Shown here: one piece after another, positions 24,868 to 33,414 of the stretch
How positions within the stretch are numbered: the stretch's first letter is position 1
How the letters are laid out: each line of letters opens with the position of its first letter
Translations under genes and position numbers: made by a program
Source: QWPN01 sp044238145
Lineage (GTDB): Bacteria; Planctomycetota; Planctomycetia; Pirellulales; UBA1268
Assembly: GCA_044238145.1 (NCBI GenBank)
Contig: JBIIDT010000001.1
Coordinates: forward strand, 1-64,000
Direction: 5' to 3'
Length of the DNA: 64,000 nucleotides
The notes under the pieces: model-generated
Seen by the model: the letters and a program-made list of their open reading frames with translations, nothing else
What the model was told of the DNA's origin: nothing
Databases searched by the model: none

Positions 24868-27800
24868 ATGGAGATCACGTCCCTCAAGGTCCTCCGCGGT
24901 CCCAACCAGTGGGCCTCGTTTCCCTGCCTCGAAGCCTGGGTCGACCTCGGCCGGCTCGAGGACTTTCCCTCCCACACGATTCCCGGCTTCAACGAGCGGA
25001 TCATGGCCTGGCTGCCGACCATGATCGAGCATCGCTGCTCGATCGGCGAGCGGGGCGGGTTCTTCGAGCGGCTGCGGACGGGCACCTGGATGGGCCACGT
25101 GCTCGAGCACGTGACGCTGGAACTGCAGACCCTCGGCGGCACGCCGGTCGGCTACGGCCGCGCCCGTGAGGCCAACACGCGGGGCGTCTACAAGGTGGTG
25201 ATTGAATACAAGGAGGAGGCGTTCGCGATCGAGTGCCTCCATGCCGCCCACCGGCTGATCATGGCGGCGATCGAGGACATGCCGTTCGACGTCGCCGCCG
25301 AGGTGAAGCGGCTGCGGAAGGTGCTCCTCGACGTGCAGCTCGGCCCGAGCACGCGGTCGATCGTCGAGGCGGCCGCCGCCCGCGGCATCCCCTCCCGCCG
25401 GCTGACCGCCGGCTCACTCGTCCGCCTCGGCCAGGGGGCGAAGCAGCGGCGGATCCTCGCGGCGGAGACCGACCAGACCGGGGCCGTCGCGGAGACCATC
25501 GCCCAGGACAAGGACCTGACCCGCGCCCTCCTCGCGGAGGCCGGCGTACCGGTGCCCGAGGGGCGGCCGGTGACCGACGCGGCGGATGCGTGGCGGGTGG
25601 CTGAGGACATCGCGGCGCCCGTGGTGGTGAAGCCGCGCTACGGGAGCCAGGGCCGCGGCGTGTCCGTGGACCTGTCCACGGCCGCCGAGGTGGAGCAGGC
25701 CTGGGAACTGGCCCATGCCGGCGAGCGGGAGGTGATGGTCGAGCGGTTCGTCGCCGGTGGCGACTACCGCGTGCTCGTGGTGGGCGGCAAGATGGTGGCG
25801 GCCGCCCGGCGGCATCCTCCGCAGGTGACCGGCGACGGTCGGTCGACGGTGCGGCAGCTCGTCGACCTCGTCAACGAGGATCCGCGGCGGTGCGCCGACC
25901 ACGCCGGCTCGCTCAGCCCGGTCGTCATCGACGAGGTGGCGGAGTCCGTGCTGGCCGACCAGGGGCTGGCTGTCGACGCCGTACCCGCGGCCGGGCAGGT
26001 GGTGCTGCTGCGGCACAACGCCAACCTCAGCACCGGTGGCACGGCCGAGGACGTCACCGACGTCGTCCATCCAGAGGTCGCCGCCCGGGCCGTCGAGGCG
26101 GCCCGGATCATCGGCCTCGACGTCGCCGGCATCGACATCGTGACCTCCGACATCGCCCAGCCGCTCGAGGCCACCCGCGGCGTGGTGATCGAGGTCAACG
26201 CCGCCCCGGGCCTGCGGATGCACCTCGAGCCGGCGGTCGGCACCCCGCGGAACGTGGGCGCCGCGATCGTGGACACGCTGTTCGCCCCGGGAGACGACGG
26301 CCGGATCCCGACCGCGGCCGTCACCGGCACCAACGGCAAGACCACGGTCGTGCGGCTCATCGCCCACCTCTCCGGCATGGGAGGCGGCACCGTCGGCATG
26401 ACCTGCACCGAAGGGGTGTGGATCGGCGGCCGGCTGATCGACGCGGGCGACTGCAGCGGCCCGAAGAGCGCCCAGCGGGTGCTGGCCAACCCGGCGGTGA
26501 CGACGGCGGTGCTGGAGACCGCCCGCGGCGGGATCCTCCGCGAGGGCTGCGGGTTCGACAAGTGCGACGTGGCGGTCGTGACCAACATCGCCTCCGGGGA
26601 CCATCTCGGCATCAGCGAGATCGACACGCCCGAGAAGCTCGCCTGGGTGAAGGGGGCGATCGTGGCGGCGGTCCGTCCGGGAGGTGCCGCAGTCCTCAAC
26701 GCCGCCGATCCGCTGGTCGTCGACATGAAGAAGTGGTGCAAGGGGCAGGTCGTGTACTTCGGCGCCGACCCCGCCAACCCCGTGATCACGGAACACCTCG
26801 CGCAGGGCGGCCTCGCGGCCACGCTGCGGGACGGCTGGATCGTGCTCTGCGACGGCCCGCGCGAGACGCGGCTGGCGCACCTCGACCGCGTGCCGCTGGT
26901 GCACCGCGGACTGGTGACCTTCCAGGTGGAGAACGTGCTCGCCAGCGCCGCTGCGGCCTGGCGGCTGGGCGTGCCGCTGGAGCTGGTGCGGCTGGGCCTG
27001 GAGAGCTTCTCCAGCGGATCGGCCGGCTCGCCGGGCCGCTTCAACCTGCTCGAACTCGACGGTGCCGCGATCGTGGTCGACTACGGCCACAATGTGCCGT
27101 CCCTCGAGCAGATCTGCATGGCGATGAAGAAGCTGCCGCACCCGCGGCGGATCGCGGTCTACTCCGCGGCGGGCGACCGGCGGGACGAGGACCTTCTCGC
27201 GCAGGGTCGTCTGCTCGGCCAGACCTTCGAGCGGGTGGTGATTTACGAGGACGCCTACATCCGGGGCCGGCAGCCGGGCGACATCACCCGCCTGTTGTCC
27301 GAGGGCATTCGCGCGGGCATGCCAGCCGACCGTCCGGTGCAGATCGACGCCGGAGGCACGTGGGCTGAGGCGGCGGCGCGGGTGTTGGACGCGGCCGCGG
27401 CCGGGGACCTCGTCCTCCTCCAGCCCGACACGATCGAGCAGACGATTCCCTGGCTCGCCGACCGGTACGGCAGCCGACTCCGCGACCTGACCTTCGACGA
27501 GATCGCGGGTCCGGCGGCCCACGGCCTCGGCGAGCGGGCTCCCCGGCCGGGCGAGCCGGTGGCCGTGAAGCCGGGCCGGCTCGGCCTGGGTGTCGCGGCC
27601 GTCCGCGCGATCGCCGCCGGGGAGACGATCATCCGCACCTGGGGCGAGCAGGCCGATCGGCGTTCACCACACTCGATGCAGGTCGACGTCAACACGCACA
27701 TCGTGCCGGACGGCGTGACGGTGCTCCTGAACCACTCCTGCGATCCGAACTGCGGCGTCATCATCCGCTCGGGCGTGAAGCAGATCGAGCTCCGCGCCCT

Positions 27801-28023
27801 GCGGCCGATCGCCGCCGGCGAGGAGATCACGGTCGACTACGACACGTTCGAGTACGAGGTGGCCCACCTCGGCGGGCCCTGCCGCTGCGGTGCCACCACG
27901 TGCCGGGGCCGCGTGGCCGGCTACCGGCATCTCGCGGCCGACGTGAAGGCCCGCTACGGCGACCTGATCGCGGAGTACCTCCGCCTGCTCGACTCCGAGA
28001 TCACGCTGCCCGCCGGCGTGTGA
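24868..28023 (+). CDS. cphA: Cyanophycin synthetase with C-terminal SET domain
   Basis: The enzyme builds cyanophycin (poly-Asp backbone with Arg side groups) using ATP. In this 1051-residue chain residues 1-160 are the N domain and about 210-470 the ATP-grasp domain (PVVVKPRYGSQGRGVSVDLS near 251, VIEVNAAPGLRMH near 440). Residues 480-870 are a Mur ligase-like unit with P-loop TGTNGKTT at 486-493 and VVDYGHNVPSLEQ near 737. Typical CphA stops near 875-900. Here the same frame continues into a SET domain (about 897-1015): RLGLGVAAVRAIAAGE, LNHSCDPN near 955, RPIAAGEEITVDYD near 985 and CRCGATTCRG at 1005-1014. No stop or frameshift separates the parts. It diverges from the ABC/DUF1854 pair and ends 3 nt from mlaD. 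Confidence 0.93.
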   Translation: MEITSLKVLRGPNQWASFPCLEAWVDLGRLEDFPSHTIPGFNERIMAWLPTMIEHRCSIGERGGFFERLRTGTWMGHVLEHVTLELQTLGGTPVGYGRAREANTRGVYKVVIEYKEEAFAIECLHAAHRLIMAAIEDMPFDVAAEVKRLRKVLLDVQLGPSTRSIVEAAAARGIPSRRLTAGSLVRLGQGAKQRRILAAETDQTGAVAETIAQDKDLTRALLAEAGVPVPEGRPVTDAADAWRVAEDIAAPVVVKPRYGSQGRGVSVDLSTAAEVEQAWELAHAGEREVMVERFVAGGDYRVLVVGGKMVAAARRHPPQVTGDGRSTVRQLVDLVNEDPRRCADHAGSLSPVVIDEVAESVLADQGLAVDAVPAAGQVVLLRHNANLSTGGTAEDVTDVVHPEVAARAVEAARIIGLDVAGIDIVTSDIAQPLEATRGVVIEVNAAPGLRMHLEPAVGTPRNVGAAIVDTLFAPGDDGRIPTAAVTGTNGKTTVVRLIAHLSGMGGGTVGMTCTEGVWIGGRLIDAGDCSGPKSAQRVLANPAVTTAVLETARGGILREGCGFDKCDVAVVTNIASGDHLGISEIDTPEKLAWVKGAIVAAVRPGGAAVLNAADPLVVDMKKWCKGQVVYFGADPANPVITEHLAQGGLAATLRDGWIVLCDGPRETRLAHLDRVPLVHRGLVTFQVENVLASAAAAWRLGVPLELVRLGLESFSSGSAGSPGRFNLLELDGAAIVVDYGHNVPSLEQICMAMKKLPHPRRIAVYSAAGDRRDEDLLAQGRLLGQTFERVVIYEDAYIRGRQPGDITRLLSEGIRAGMPADRPVQIDAGGTWAEAAARVLDAAAAGDLVLLQPDTIEQTIPWLADRYGSRLRDLTFDEIAGPAAHGLGERAPRPGEPVAVKPGRLGLGVAAVRAIAAGETIIRTWGEQADRRSPHSMQVDVNTHIVPDGVTVLLNHSCDPNCGVIIRSGVKQIELRALRPIAAGEEITVDYDTFEYEVAHLGGPCRCGATTCRGRVAGYRHLAADVKARYGDLIAEYLRLLDSEITLPAGV

Positions 28024-28026
28024 TCG

Positions 28027-29094
28027 CTACTTCAGCCCCGGGCGGCGGTCGATGGCGCCGCGGACGCCGAGCTGCTCCGGGTGCCGGGCGATCTTGTCGG
28101 CGAACACGCGGACGTCGTTGACGATCGGCCGCAGTTCCTTCGTCAGGCCGTTGACGTTGGCGGCGGCCTGGGCGAGGTCGTCGTAGACCTTGGGGTCGCG
28201 GACGAGCTTGCCGAGCGTGCCCTGCGACTCGTTGAGGGCCTTGGTGAAGAACGCCGCCTGCTGGAGCACCTCGTCGAGCCGGCCGATGGTCTGGTTGACC
28301 TGGGCCACCATCCCCTCGCCCCGCTCGCCGAGCGGCTTGGTGAGGCCCTCGAGGTTCCGCAGGTTGCGGTCGGCCGAGTCGAGCGTCGTGCCCATGCCCT
28401 TGACGGTGGTCCGCAGGTCGGCGAGCACGTCCGGCAGGCCGTTGAGCGTCTCCTTGAGTTTTGCCCGCGCGTTGGGATCGCCCATCACGTCGTTGATGTT
28501 GGTCATCGCGAGGCCGAAGGCATCGAGGGCCGCCTCCGTCTTGCGGACCATCTTCTCGAAGGTGTCGTCCTCGCCGAGCAGCAGCTTGTCGAGGTTGTTG
28601 GAGAGCTTGGAGACGGCCGCGCTGGCCTCCGTGAGTGATTCGAGGGCCACGCCCATCTTCGGCTCGAGCGTGGCGAAGACCTCGAACGGGTCGCGGGACA
28701 CCGCCCCGACGAGCGTCTCGTCGGGGCCGAGCTGCTGGCGGGGCGGACGGATCGTGCCGGGCACGAGCTGGATCTCCGAGTCGCCGAGGAGCGTGCTGGC
28801 GATCCGCGGCTGCTCGTCGCGGTAGATCGGCACGTAGGAGTCGATGTCGGCCACGACGCTGACGCCACCGCGTTCGTCGAGCTGCACGCTGGCGACGCGG
28901 CCGACGAGGATGCCGTTCTTGCGGACGGGCGTGCCGGTCGCGATGCCGCGGGCGTCCGCGAAGCTCATCTTCAGCGGGTAGTTCGCCTGCACCAGCGACG
29001 GCAGGTCGCCAAAGAGCACGATGAGGATGCCGGCGATGATGGCGGTCGCCAGCACCACCACGCCCACCCGGAACTGCATCACGCGGTCGTTCAT
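28027..29094 (-). CDS. mlaD: MlaD-family substrate-binding protein (MCE domain)
   Basis: The 355-residue protein has one N-terminal membrane anchor (VGVVVLATAIIAGILIVLFG) and one MCE domain (about 38-120), with FADARGIATGTPVRKNGILV and SEIQLVPGT. A long helical C-terminal region follows (about 150-330) that may form the tunnel or barrel helix. MCE proteins hexamerise and pass phospholipids between membranes together with MlaE and MlaF. It is longer than E. coli MlaD (183) but similar to other MCE proteins with extended helices. The ATG overlaps mlaF by 4 nt. The operon order is mlaE-mlaF-mlaD, with no mlaB or mlaC in view. Confidence 0.9.
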   Translation of the reverse strand: MNDRVMQFRVGVVVLATAIIAGILIVLFGDLPSLVQANYPLKMSFADARGIATGTPVRKNGILVGRVASVQLDERGGVSVVADIDSYVPIYRDEQPRIASTLLGDSEIQLVPGTIRPPRQQLGPDETLVGAVSRDPFEVFATLEPKMGVALESLTEASAAVSKLSNNLDKLLLGEDDTFEKMVRKTEAALDAFGLAMTNINDVMGDPNARAKLKETLNGLPDVLADLRTTVKGMGTTLDSADRNLRNLEGLTKPLGERGEGMVAQVNQTIGRLDEVLQQAAFFTKALNESQGTLGKLVRDPKVYDDLAQAAANVNGLTKELRPIVNDVRVFADKIARHPEQLGVRGAIDRRPGLK

Positions 29095-29969
29095 GGCCCC
29101 TCCTCCCCTGCGTCGCCCGCACCGCTCAGGCCCTGTTCCTCCTGGAGCTCGGTGAGCCGCTCGCCCGCCCGGCCCTCGATGAACTGGCGGATCCGCGGAT
29201 CACGGCAGGCGTCGAGCTCGGCGGGCGTGCCCTCGAAGACGATCTGCGGCGCTCCCGGCCCGAGCCGGGCGAGCGGGTAGAGCATCACGATCCGGTCGGC
29301 CACCTTGCGGGCGGTGTGCATGTCGTGCGTCACGACCACGCTCGAGACCCGCGGCCGGGCCCGGGCCTTGAGGATCAGCTCGTTGATGACGTCGCTCATG
29401 ATCGGGTCGAGGCCGGTCGTCGGCTCGTCGTACAGCACCAGCTGCGGGTCGAGCGCCAGGGCCCGGGCCAGGCCGGCCCGCTTCCGCATGCCGCCGGAGA
29501 GCTGCACCGGCTTCCGGGACAGCACGCTCCGCGGCAGGCCCACCTCGTCGACCAGCGACGTGACGATCTCGCGGATCTCGGCGTCCGTGATCCGCGTGTG
29601 CTCCCGCAGCGGGAAGGCGATGTTCTCGGCGATCGTGTAGCTGTCGAACAGGGCGGCCCCCTGGAAGACGAACCCGTAGCGGGTCCGCAGGTGGGCCAGC
29701 TCGCGGTCGCGCATCCCCGAGAGCGGCCGGCCCTCGAAGAACACCTCGCCGGTCGAGGGTCGCACGAGGCCGATCATCGTCTTGAGGAGCACGGTCTTGC
29801 CGCAGCCGCTCTCGCCGAGGATCACGAGCGTCTCGCCGGCTGCCAGGTCGAGCGACACGTCGCGGAGCACCTCGTGCCGGCCGAAGCGGACCCCGACCGA
29901 GTCGATCCGCAGCACGGGCCCGGCGGCGGTGTCGGTGGCGGCGGCGTGGGTGGTGGCGGTGGCGGGCAT
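29091..29969 (-). CDS. mlaF: MlaF-type ABC transporter ATPase
   Basis: The 292-residue ATPase has Walker A GESGCGKTVLLK near 49, Q-loop FVFQGAALFDSYTIAEN near 98, signature LSGGMRKRAGLARALA near 157 and Walker B LVLYDEPTTGLDP near 179. The SGGMRKR signature and the adjacent permease and MCE genes identify it as the Mla phospholipid transporter ATPase. The ATG at 29969 leaves a short Ala/Thr-rich head. It overlaps mlaD by 4 nt and follows mlaE by 7 nt. A C-terminal extension of about 40 residues is Glu-rich. Confidence 0.92.
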   Translation of the reverse strand: MPATATTHAAATDTAAGPVLRIDSVGVRFGRHEVLRDVSLDLAAGETLVILGESGCGKTVLLKTMIGLVRPSTGEVFFEGRPLSGMRDRELAHLRTRYGFVFQGAALFDSYTIAENIAFPLREHTRITDAEIREIVTSLVDEVGLPRSVLSRKPVQLSGGMRKRAGLARALALDPQLVLYDEPTTGLDPIMSDVINELILKARARPRVSSVVVTHDMHTARKVADRIVMLYPLARLGPGAPQIVFEGTPAELDACRDPRIRQFIEGRAGERLTELQEEQGLSGAGDAGEEGP

Positions 29970-29976
29970 GGCGGTG

Positions 29977-30843
29977 TCAGAGCAGCCGGCGCGGCCCCTC
30001 CGGGCGGAAGAAGTCGTGGACGTTGTTGAGCCAGATGCCCAGGAACAGGTCGAGCACCAGGATGAGCACGAAGGAGTGGACGAACGCGTTGGTCGCGGCC
30101 CGGCCGACGCCCTCGGCACCGTGGTCGCAGTGGAAGCCGTGGTGGCAGCTGACCAGCGCGATCGCCGCGCCGAAGAACAGGCTCTTGAAGATCCCCATCA
30201 GGAAGTCGAAGGCGTCGACGTACTCCCGGGAGTTCTCCCAGTAGTGGTGGTAGTCGATGCCGAGCAGCACGTGGGAGTAGAGGTAGCCGCCGAGCACACC
30301 CATGAAGTCGGCCATCACCGTCAGCGACGGGATGAGCACGAGGCAGCCGAGGAAGCGGGGGACCACGAGGTAATAGATCGGGTTGGCCCCCATGCTCTCC
30401 AGGGCGTCGATCTGCTCGGTGACCCGCATCGTGCCCAGTTCGGCCGCCATCGCGCTGCCGACCCGGCCGGCGAGCATCGTGGCGGCGAGCACGGGCCCGA
30501 GCTCGCGGACAAGGGACAGGTTGATCACCGAGCCGAGCCGGGTCTCGAGGCCGAGCGCCTTGAACTGGGCGAAGCTCTGCACCGCCAGCACCATGCCGAT
30601 GAACAGGCCGGTGAGGGCCACGACCGGCAGCGACATGACGCCGATCCGGTAGAAGTTCGGGATCAGCACGTCGCGGCGCTGCCGGCGGGCGAAGATCCAG
30701 CCCACGGTCCGCAGGGCGAACAGGCACACGTCCCCCACGCCGGCGATGCTCGCCATCGCGAAGCCGCCGAGGTTGGCGATCTGGTCGGTGAGCCAGCCGG
30801 CGGGACCGGGCGGGCGGGCGGGTGCGGAGGTGACGGTAGCCAT
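29977..30843 (-). CDS. mlaE: MlaE-type ABC transporter permease
   Basis: This 288-residue membrane protein is of the MlaE/YrbE family. Helices include IGVMSLPVVALTGLFIGMVL and VRELGPVLAATMLAGRVGSA, with the conserved permease segment AMAAELGTMRVTEQIDALES near 133 and NPIYYLVVPRF. It forms the membrane pore of the phospholipid transporter with MlaF and MlaD. The ATG at 30843 was picked because the upstream open frame is antisense noise and overlaps the dispersed repeat. The operon promoter should lie in the 350-nt spacer that also holds repeat copy B. Confidence 0.9.
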   Translation of the reverse strand: MATVTSAPARPPGPAGWLTDQIANLGGFAMASIAGVGDVCLFALRTVGWIFARRQRRDVLIPNFYRIGVMSLPVVALTGLFIGMVLAVQSFAQFKALGLETRLGSVINLSLVRELGPVLAATMLAGRVGSAMAAELGTMRVTEQIDALESMGANPIYYLVVPRFLGCLVLIPSLTVMADFMGVLGGYLYSHVLLGIDYHHYWENSREYVDAFDFLMGIFKSLFFGAAIALVSCHHGFHCDHGAEGVGRAATNAFVHSFVLILVLDLFLGIWLNNVHDFFRPEGPRRLL

Positions 30844-31012
30844 GGGAGATGATCCGGGACGGGGAGCCGCCGGGCGGGCGCACGGCGATCCCTGCCGGTG
30901 GTATCGGTCGTGCCGAACGGGCGGCGTGAGCAGAACGGGCCGACTCTGCAGCCGGCCCGTCGAGCGTGGAAACTTGGGCAAGCGGGGCGACTGCCCCCGA
31001 GCCCTGCTGGTC

Positions 31013-31143
31013 GGGGCTGCCCATGCCGCCTCGCCTGGACGTTCACTGCGCCCATCCTGGGCTCCGTTCACTCGATGCCGGCTGCGCTCCGGCATCGTGC
31101 CTGCGCTGGCCGCCAACGCCAGCTCGCCGGCACGGGCAGCCCC
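31013..31143 (+). repeat. Dispersed ~130-bp TIR element, copy B
   Basis: Its ends 31013-31028 and 31128-31143 pair in 15 of 16 positions (GGGGCTGCCCATGCCG against CGGCACGGGCAGCCCC). The inner part forms GATGCCGG/CCGGCATC, an alternative stem to the other copies. It lies upstream of the mlaE operon. Confidence 0.82.
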
Positions 31144-31193
31144 TCCCGGATCCGGTCGGCGGGCGGGCCCTCGAGAAGGTGGCCGGGTGCCGC

Positions 31194-32969
31194 CTACAGC
31201 GAGTCCTCGGTGCGAAGCGTGATCTCGACGAGCCGCTCGAGGGCCTGGGCCGGCGTCTCGTGCGGAAAGTTGCTGAGCACGACTTCTTTGGCGTACAGCT
31301 TGCCGATGTACCGGCGGTGCTTCGCCGGGGAGCCGCGGCTGGCGAGGAAGTCGCGATGGGCGGAGTTGATCACGATCTCGTTCTTGCGCGTGTCGTAGCG
31401 GGACCGCCACGGCTGGCCGTGCTCGGCCTCGAGGCGGTAGGAGGGCAGGCCGCGCTGGGACGGACCCACGTCATCTCCGCCGCCAGCGACGAAGTGGACG
31501 TCGACCCGGCCGGTGGCTTGAAGGTCGCCGTGGGTCGCCGTCACCTCGACTGTCGCCACGCCGGCGGTATCGGCGGTGACACCGCAGGCCGACTCGTCGG
31601 CCTCGAGCGTCGCCGTGCCGGCCGCGAGTCGCCAGGCGAATGCGACGGACGCCGGCAGCGGCGTGCCTACCGCGTCGCAGGCCCGGGCGAGCAGCCGCAC
31701 CGTCCCGCCGGGCGCCCGCCGCGGCCTCCGTGGCGCGATCAGCACCGCGTGCAGGGGGCCGGGCTCGGGCGGGAAGAGCGTGGGTTGCGCGGGGGCGCGA
31801 CCGCCCGCCGCGTCGCCGTCGGCCGGTGGGTCGGCGGGGGCCTCGGTCCCGGGTTCGGCCGCCCGCTTCGGGATGTCGAAGTAGACGTATTCTTCCGACG
31901 GCAGCTCTGCCAGGGCCGTGACGAGGGCCTTGTGCACCTGCTTGAGGATCTGCCGGCTGGCCCGCTCGGTCTCGGCCGCCTCGCGGCGGTCGAGGGCCGC
32001 CACCAGGTCGGCCTCGATCGCCGGGGCCGTCGCCACGAGGGCCGCCAGCGCCGCATCGTCGACGACGCCGCCCCGGGTGCCGGGGGCGAGCATCAGGGGC
32101 TCGAAGTCGACCAGTCCTTCGAGCCGGCGGTCCGTCCAGGGGTGGTGCTGGAAGGGAAGCAGTTCCGCGATCTCCTTGAGGACGCGGGTGCCGTCCTTGC
32201 AGAGGGCGATGCCCGGCTCCCCCGTGGCGGCCTCGGCCCGCACGTAGGCCTCCACCTGCACGTCGCCGAGCGGCGTGGCGTAGCGGCGGGGCAGGTCGAG
32301 CCGCTCGCCGGTGAACTCGCGGGGTGCCACCGCGATCTCCCGGCGGGCGACGCGGTCGCTGACGAGGATCTCCGCTCCCGTCGCCCGGATGCGGTCGCGC
32401 AGTTCGGCCGACAGGTAGCGGGCGATCTTCTCGCCGGTGACGAGCTTGCGGGTCGATTCGAGGAGCGGTCCGAGCACGACCCGGGTGCCGCCAGTGACGA
32501 TCCGGCCGCGGACCGGGCGGATGGCGTACTCGCGGCGGCCCCGCACGAGGTGCAGTTCCTTCGCCCGCCCGGCGCCGGTCGTGGAGATCATCCGCAGCTC
32601 CTCGCCGACGGCCCAGAAGGAGAGCAGGCCGATGCCGAACTCGCCGTGCACTCCCTTGCGGCCGCCGGGATCGAGATGCCGTTTCATCGAATCGCAGAGG
32701 TGGGTGGCGATCCGCTCGAGGTCGGGATCACCGGCCGCGTCGGGGGCCACGCCGCGGCCGTCGTCCTCGACCTCGAGAAAGAACTCGCCGCGCTGTCGCC
32801 GGCGGACGATGCGAATCCGCCGGCCCCCGGCGTCGAGGGCGTTCTCCGTGAGCTCGCAGATCGCCTTGAGGGGGTGCGTCTGGGAGTGCGCCAGGATGGA
32901 GATGGCGTTCCACTGGTCGCCGATGCGGAGCGTGCCGGTGGAGACGAGGGGATCGGGTGGGTCGGCCAT
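31194..32969 (-). CDS. GHKL (Hsp90/MORC-like) ATPase with C-terminal Ig-like domain
   Basis: The 591-residue protein carries Bergerat-fold motifs at its N-terminus: AICELTENALDAGG (about 36-49), EDDGRGVAPD (about 68-77) and GVHGEFGIGLLSFWAVGEEL (about 106). These point to an Hsp90/MORC/MutL-type ATPase, not a histidine kinase. A middle helical region follows, and then an Ig-like beta domain (about 440-530: VRLLARACDAVGTPLPASVA, then TADTAGVATVEVTATHGDL). No receiver or HisKA domain is present. The GroES-like gene is 32 nt upstream on the same strand, so the two are likely cotranscribed. The function is unknown; a chaperone-like remodelling role is inference. Confidence 0.82.
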   Translation of the reverse strand: MADPPDPLVSTGTLRIGDQWNAISILAHSQTHPLKAICELTENALDAGGRRIRIVRRRQRGEFFLEVEDDGRGVAPDAAGDPDLERIATHLCDSMKRHLDPGGRKGVHGEFGIGLLSFWAVGEELRMISTTGAGRAKELHLVRGRREYAIRPVRGRIVTGGTRVVLGPLLESTRKLVTGEKIARYLSAELRDRIRATGAEILVSDRVARREIAVAPREFTGERLDLPRRYATPLGDVQVEAYVRAEAATGEPGIALCKDGTRVLKEIAELLPFQHHPWTDRRLEGLVDFEPLMLAPGTRGGVVDDAALAALVATAPAIEADLVAALDRREAAETERASRQILKQVHKALVTALAELPSEEYVYFDIPKRAAEPGTEAPADPPADGDAAGGRAPAQPTLFPPEPGPLHAVLIAPRRPRRAPGGTVRLLARACDAVGTPLPASVAFAWRLAAGTATLEADESACGVTADTAGVATVEVTATHGDLQATGRVDVHFVAGGGDDVGPSQRGLPSYRLEAEHGQPWRSRYDTRKNEIVINSAHRDFLASRGSPAKHRRYIGKLYAKEVVLSNFPHETPAQALERLVEITLRTEDSL

Positions 32970-33001
32970 GGTGAGCCCGGGGGACGGGGCGGAGGGGTGC
33001 G

Positions 33002-33361
33002 TCAGTCGCCCTTCCGCGGCGGAGTCTCGTCGTCCGGCCCGGGCGGCCCGCGCCGCCGGGGCCGCGGCTCGTCGTGGCGACGGAAGACGGCGACCACGTC
33101 CTCGATCGGCACCACGTAGAGCAGGTTGTCCTGCTCGAAGTCGACGGGAATCGAGTTCTTGGGGTGGAACAGGACCTTGTCGTACTTCTCGATGGGAAAG
33201 TCGGCGTCGCGCTCGACCTGGATGCTGACCTCGACCACGCGTCCGGTGATCGTGGGGATCTCGGCCTGGTCGGGGAGCACGATGCCGCCGCGGGTCTTGT
33301 GCCGGCTCTCGTCCTTGCGGATCAGCACCCGCATGCCCAGCGGCTCGACGTACTCGTTCAC
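33002..33361 (-). CDS. GroES-like co-chaperonin (orphan)
   Basis: This 119-residue Cpn10-fold protein has the signatures EPLGMRVLIRKDESRHKTRG, GGIVLPDQAEIPTITGRVVE and VDFEQDNLLYVVPIEDVVAV, with a mobile-loop region rich in Lys/Arg/Thr. Canonical GroES is about 97 residues; this one adds a charged, Arg/Pro-rich tail (RRHDEPRPRRRGPPGPDDE). The GTG at 33361, preceded by GGGAG, is the better start. An inner ATG 27 nt later is an alternative. No groEL is adjacent. It is followed by the GHKL ATPase gene. It may cap a chaperonin encoded elsewhere or have been repurposed. Confidence 0.82.
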   Translation of the reverse strand: MNEYVEPLGMRVLIRKDESRHKTRGGIVLPDQAEIPTITGRVVEVSIQVERDADFPIEKYDKVLFHPKNSIPVDFEQDNLLYVVPIEDVVAVFRRHDEPRPRRRGPPGPDDETPPRKGD

Positions 33362-33402
33362 ATCCCTGCTCCCGGCCGCCGCCCGCGTGGCGGCGTGATG
33401 GC

Positions 33403-33410
33403 AGGATACC
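33403..33410 (-). promoter_or_regulatory. Possible -10 box of the GroES-like gene
   Basis: GGTATCCT on the minus strand ends 42 nt before the GTG start. It matches boxes near other starts in the window; no good -35 box is seen. Confidence 0.3.
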
Positions 33411-33414
33411 CGCT

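Noticed and set aside
24163..25251. 362-codon minus-strand ORF before cphA
   Set aside because: Mostly antisense to cphA and a non-coding spacer; no recognisable motif or signal peptide.
29977..31410. Longer mlaE start at 31410
   Set aside because: The extra part crosses repeat copy B and has no membrane or family match; MATVTSAPA at 30843 fits.
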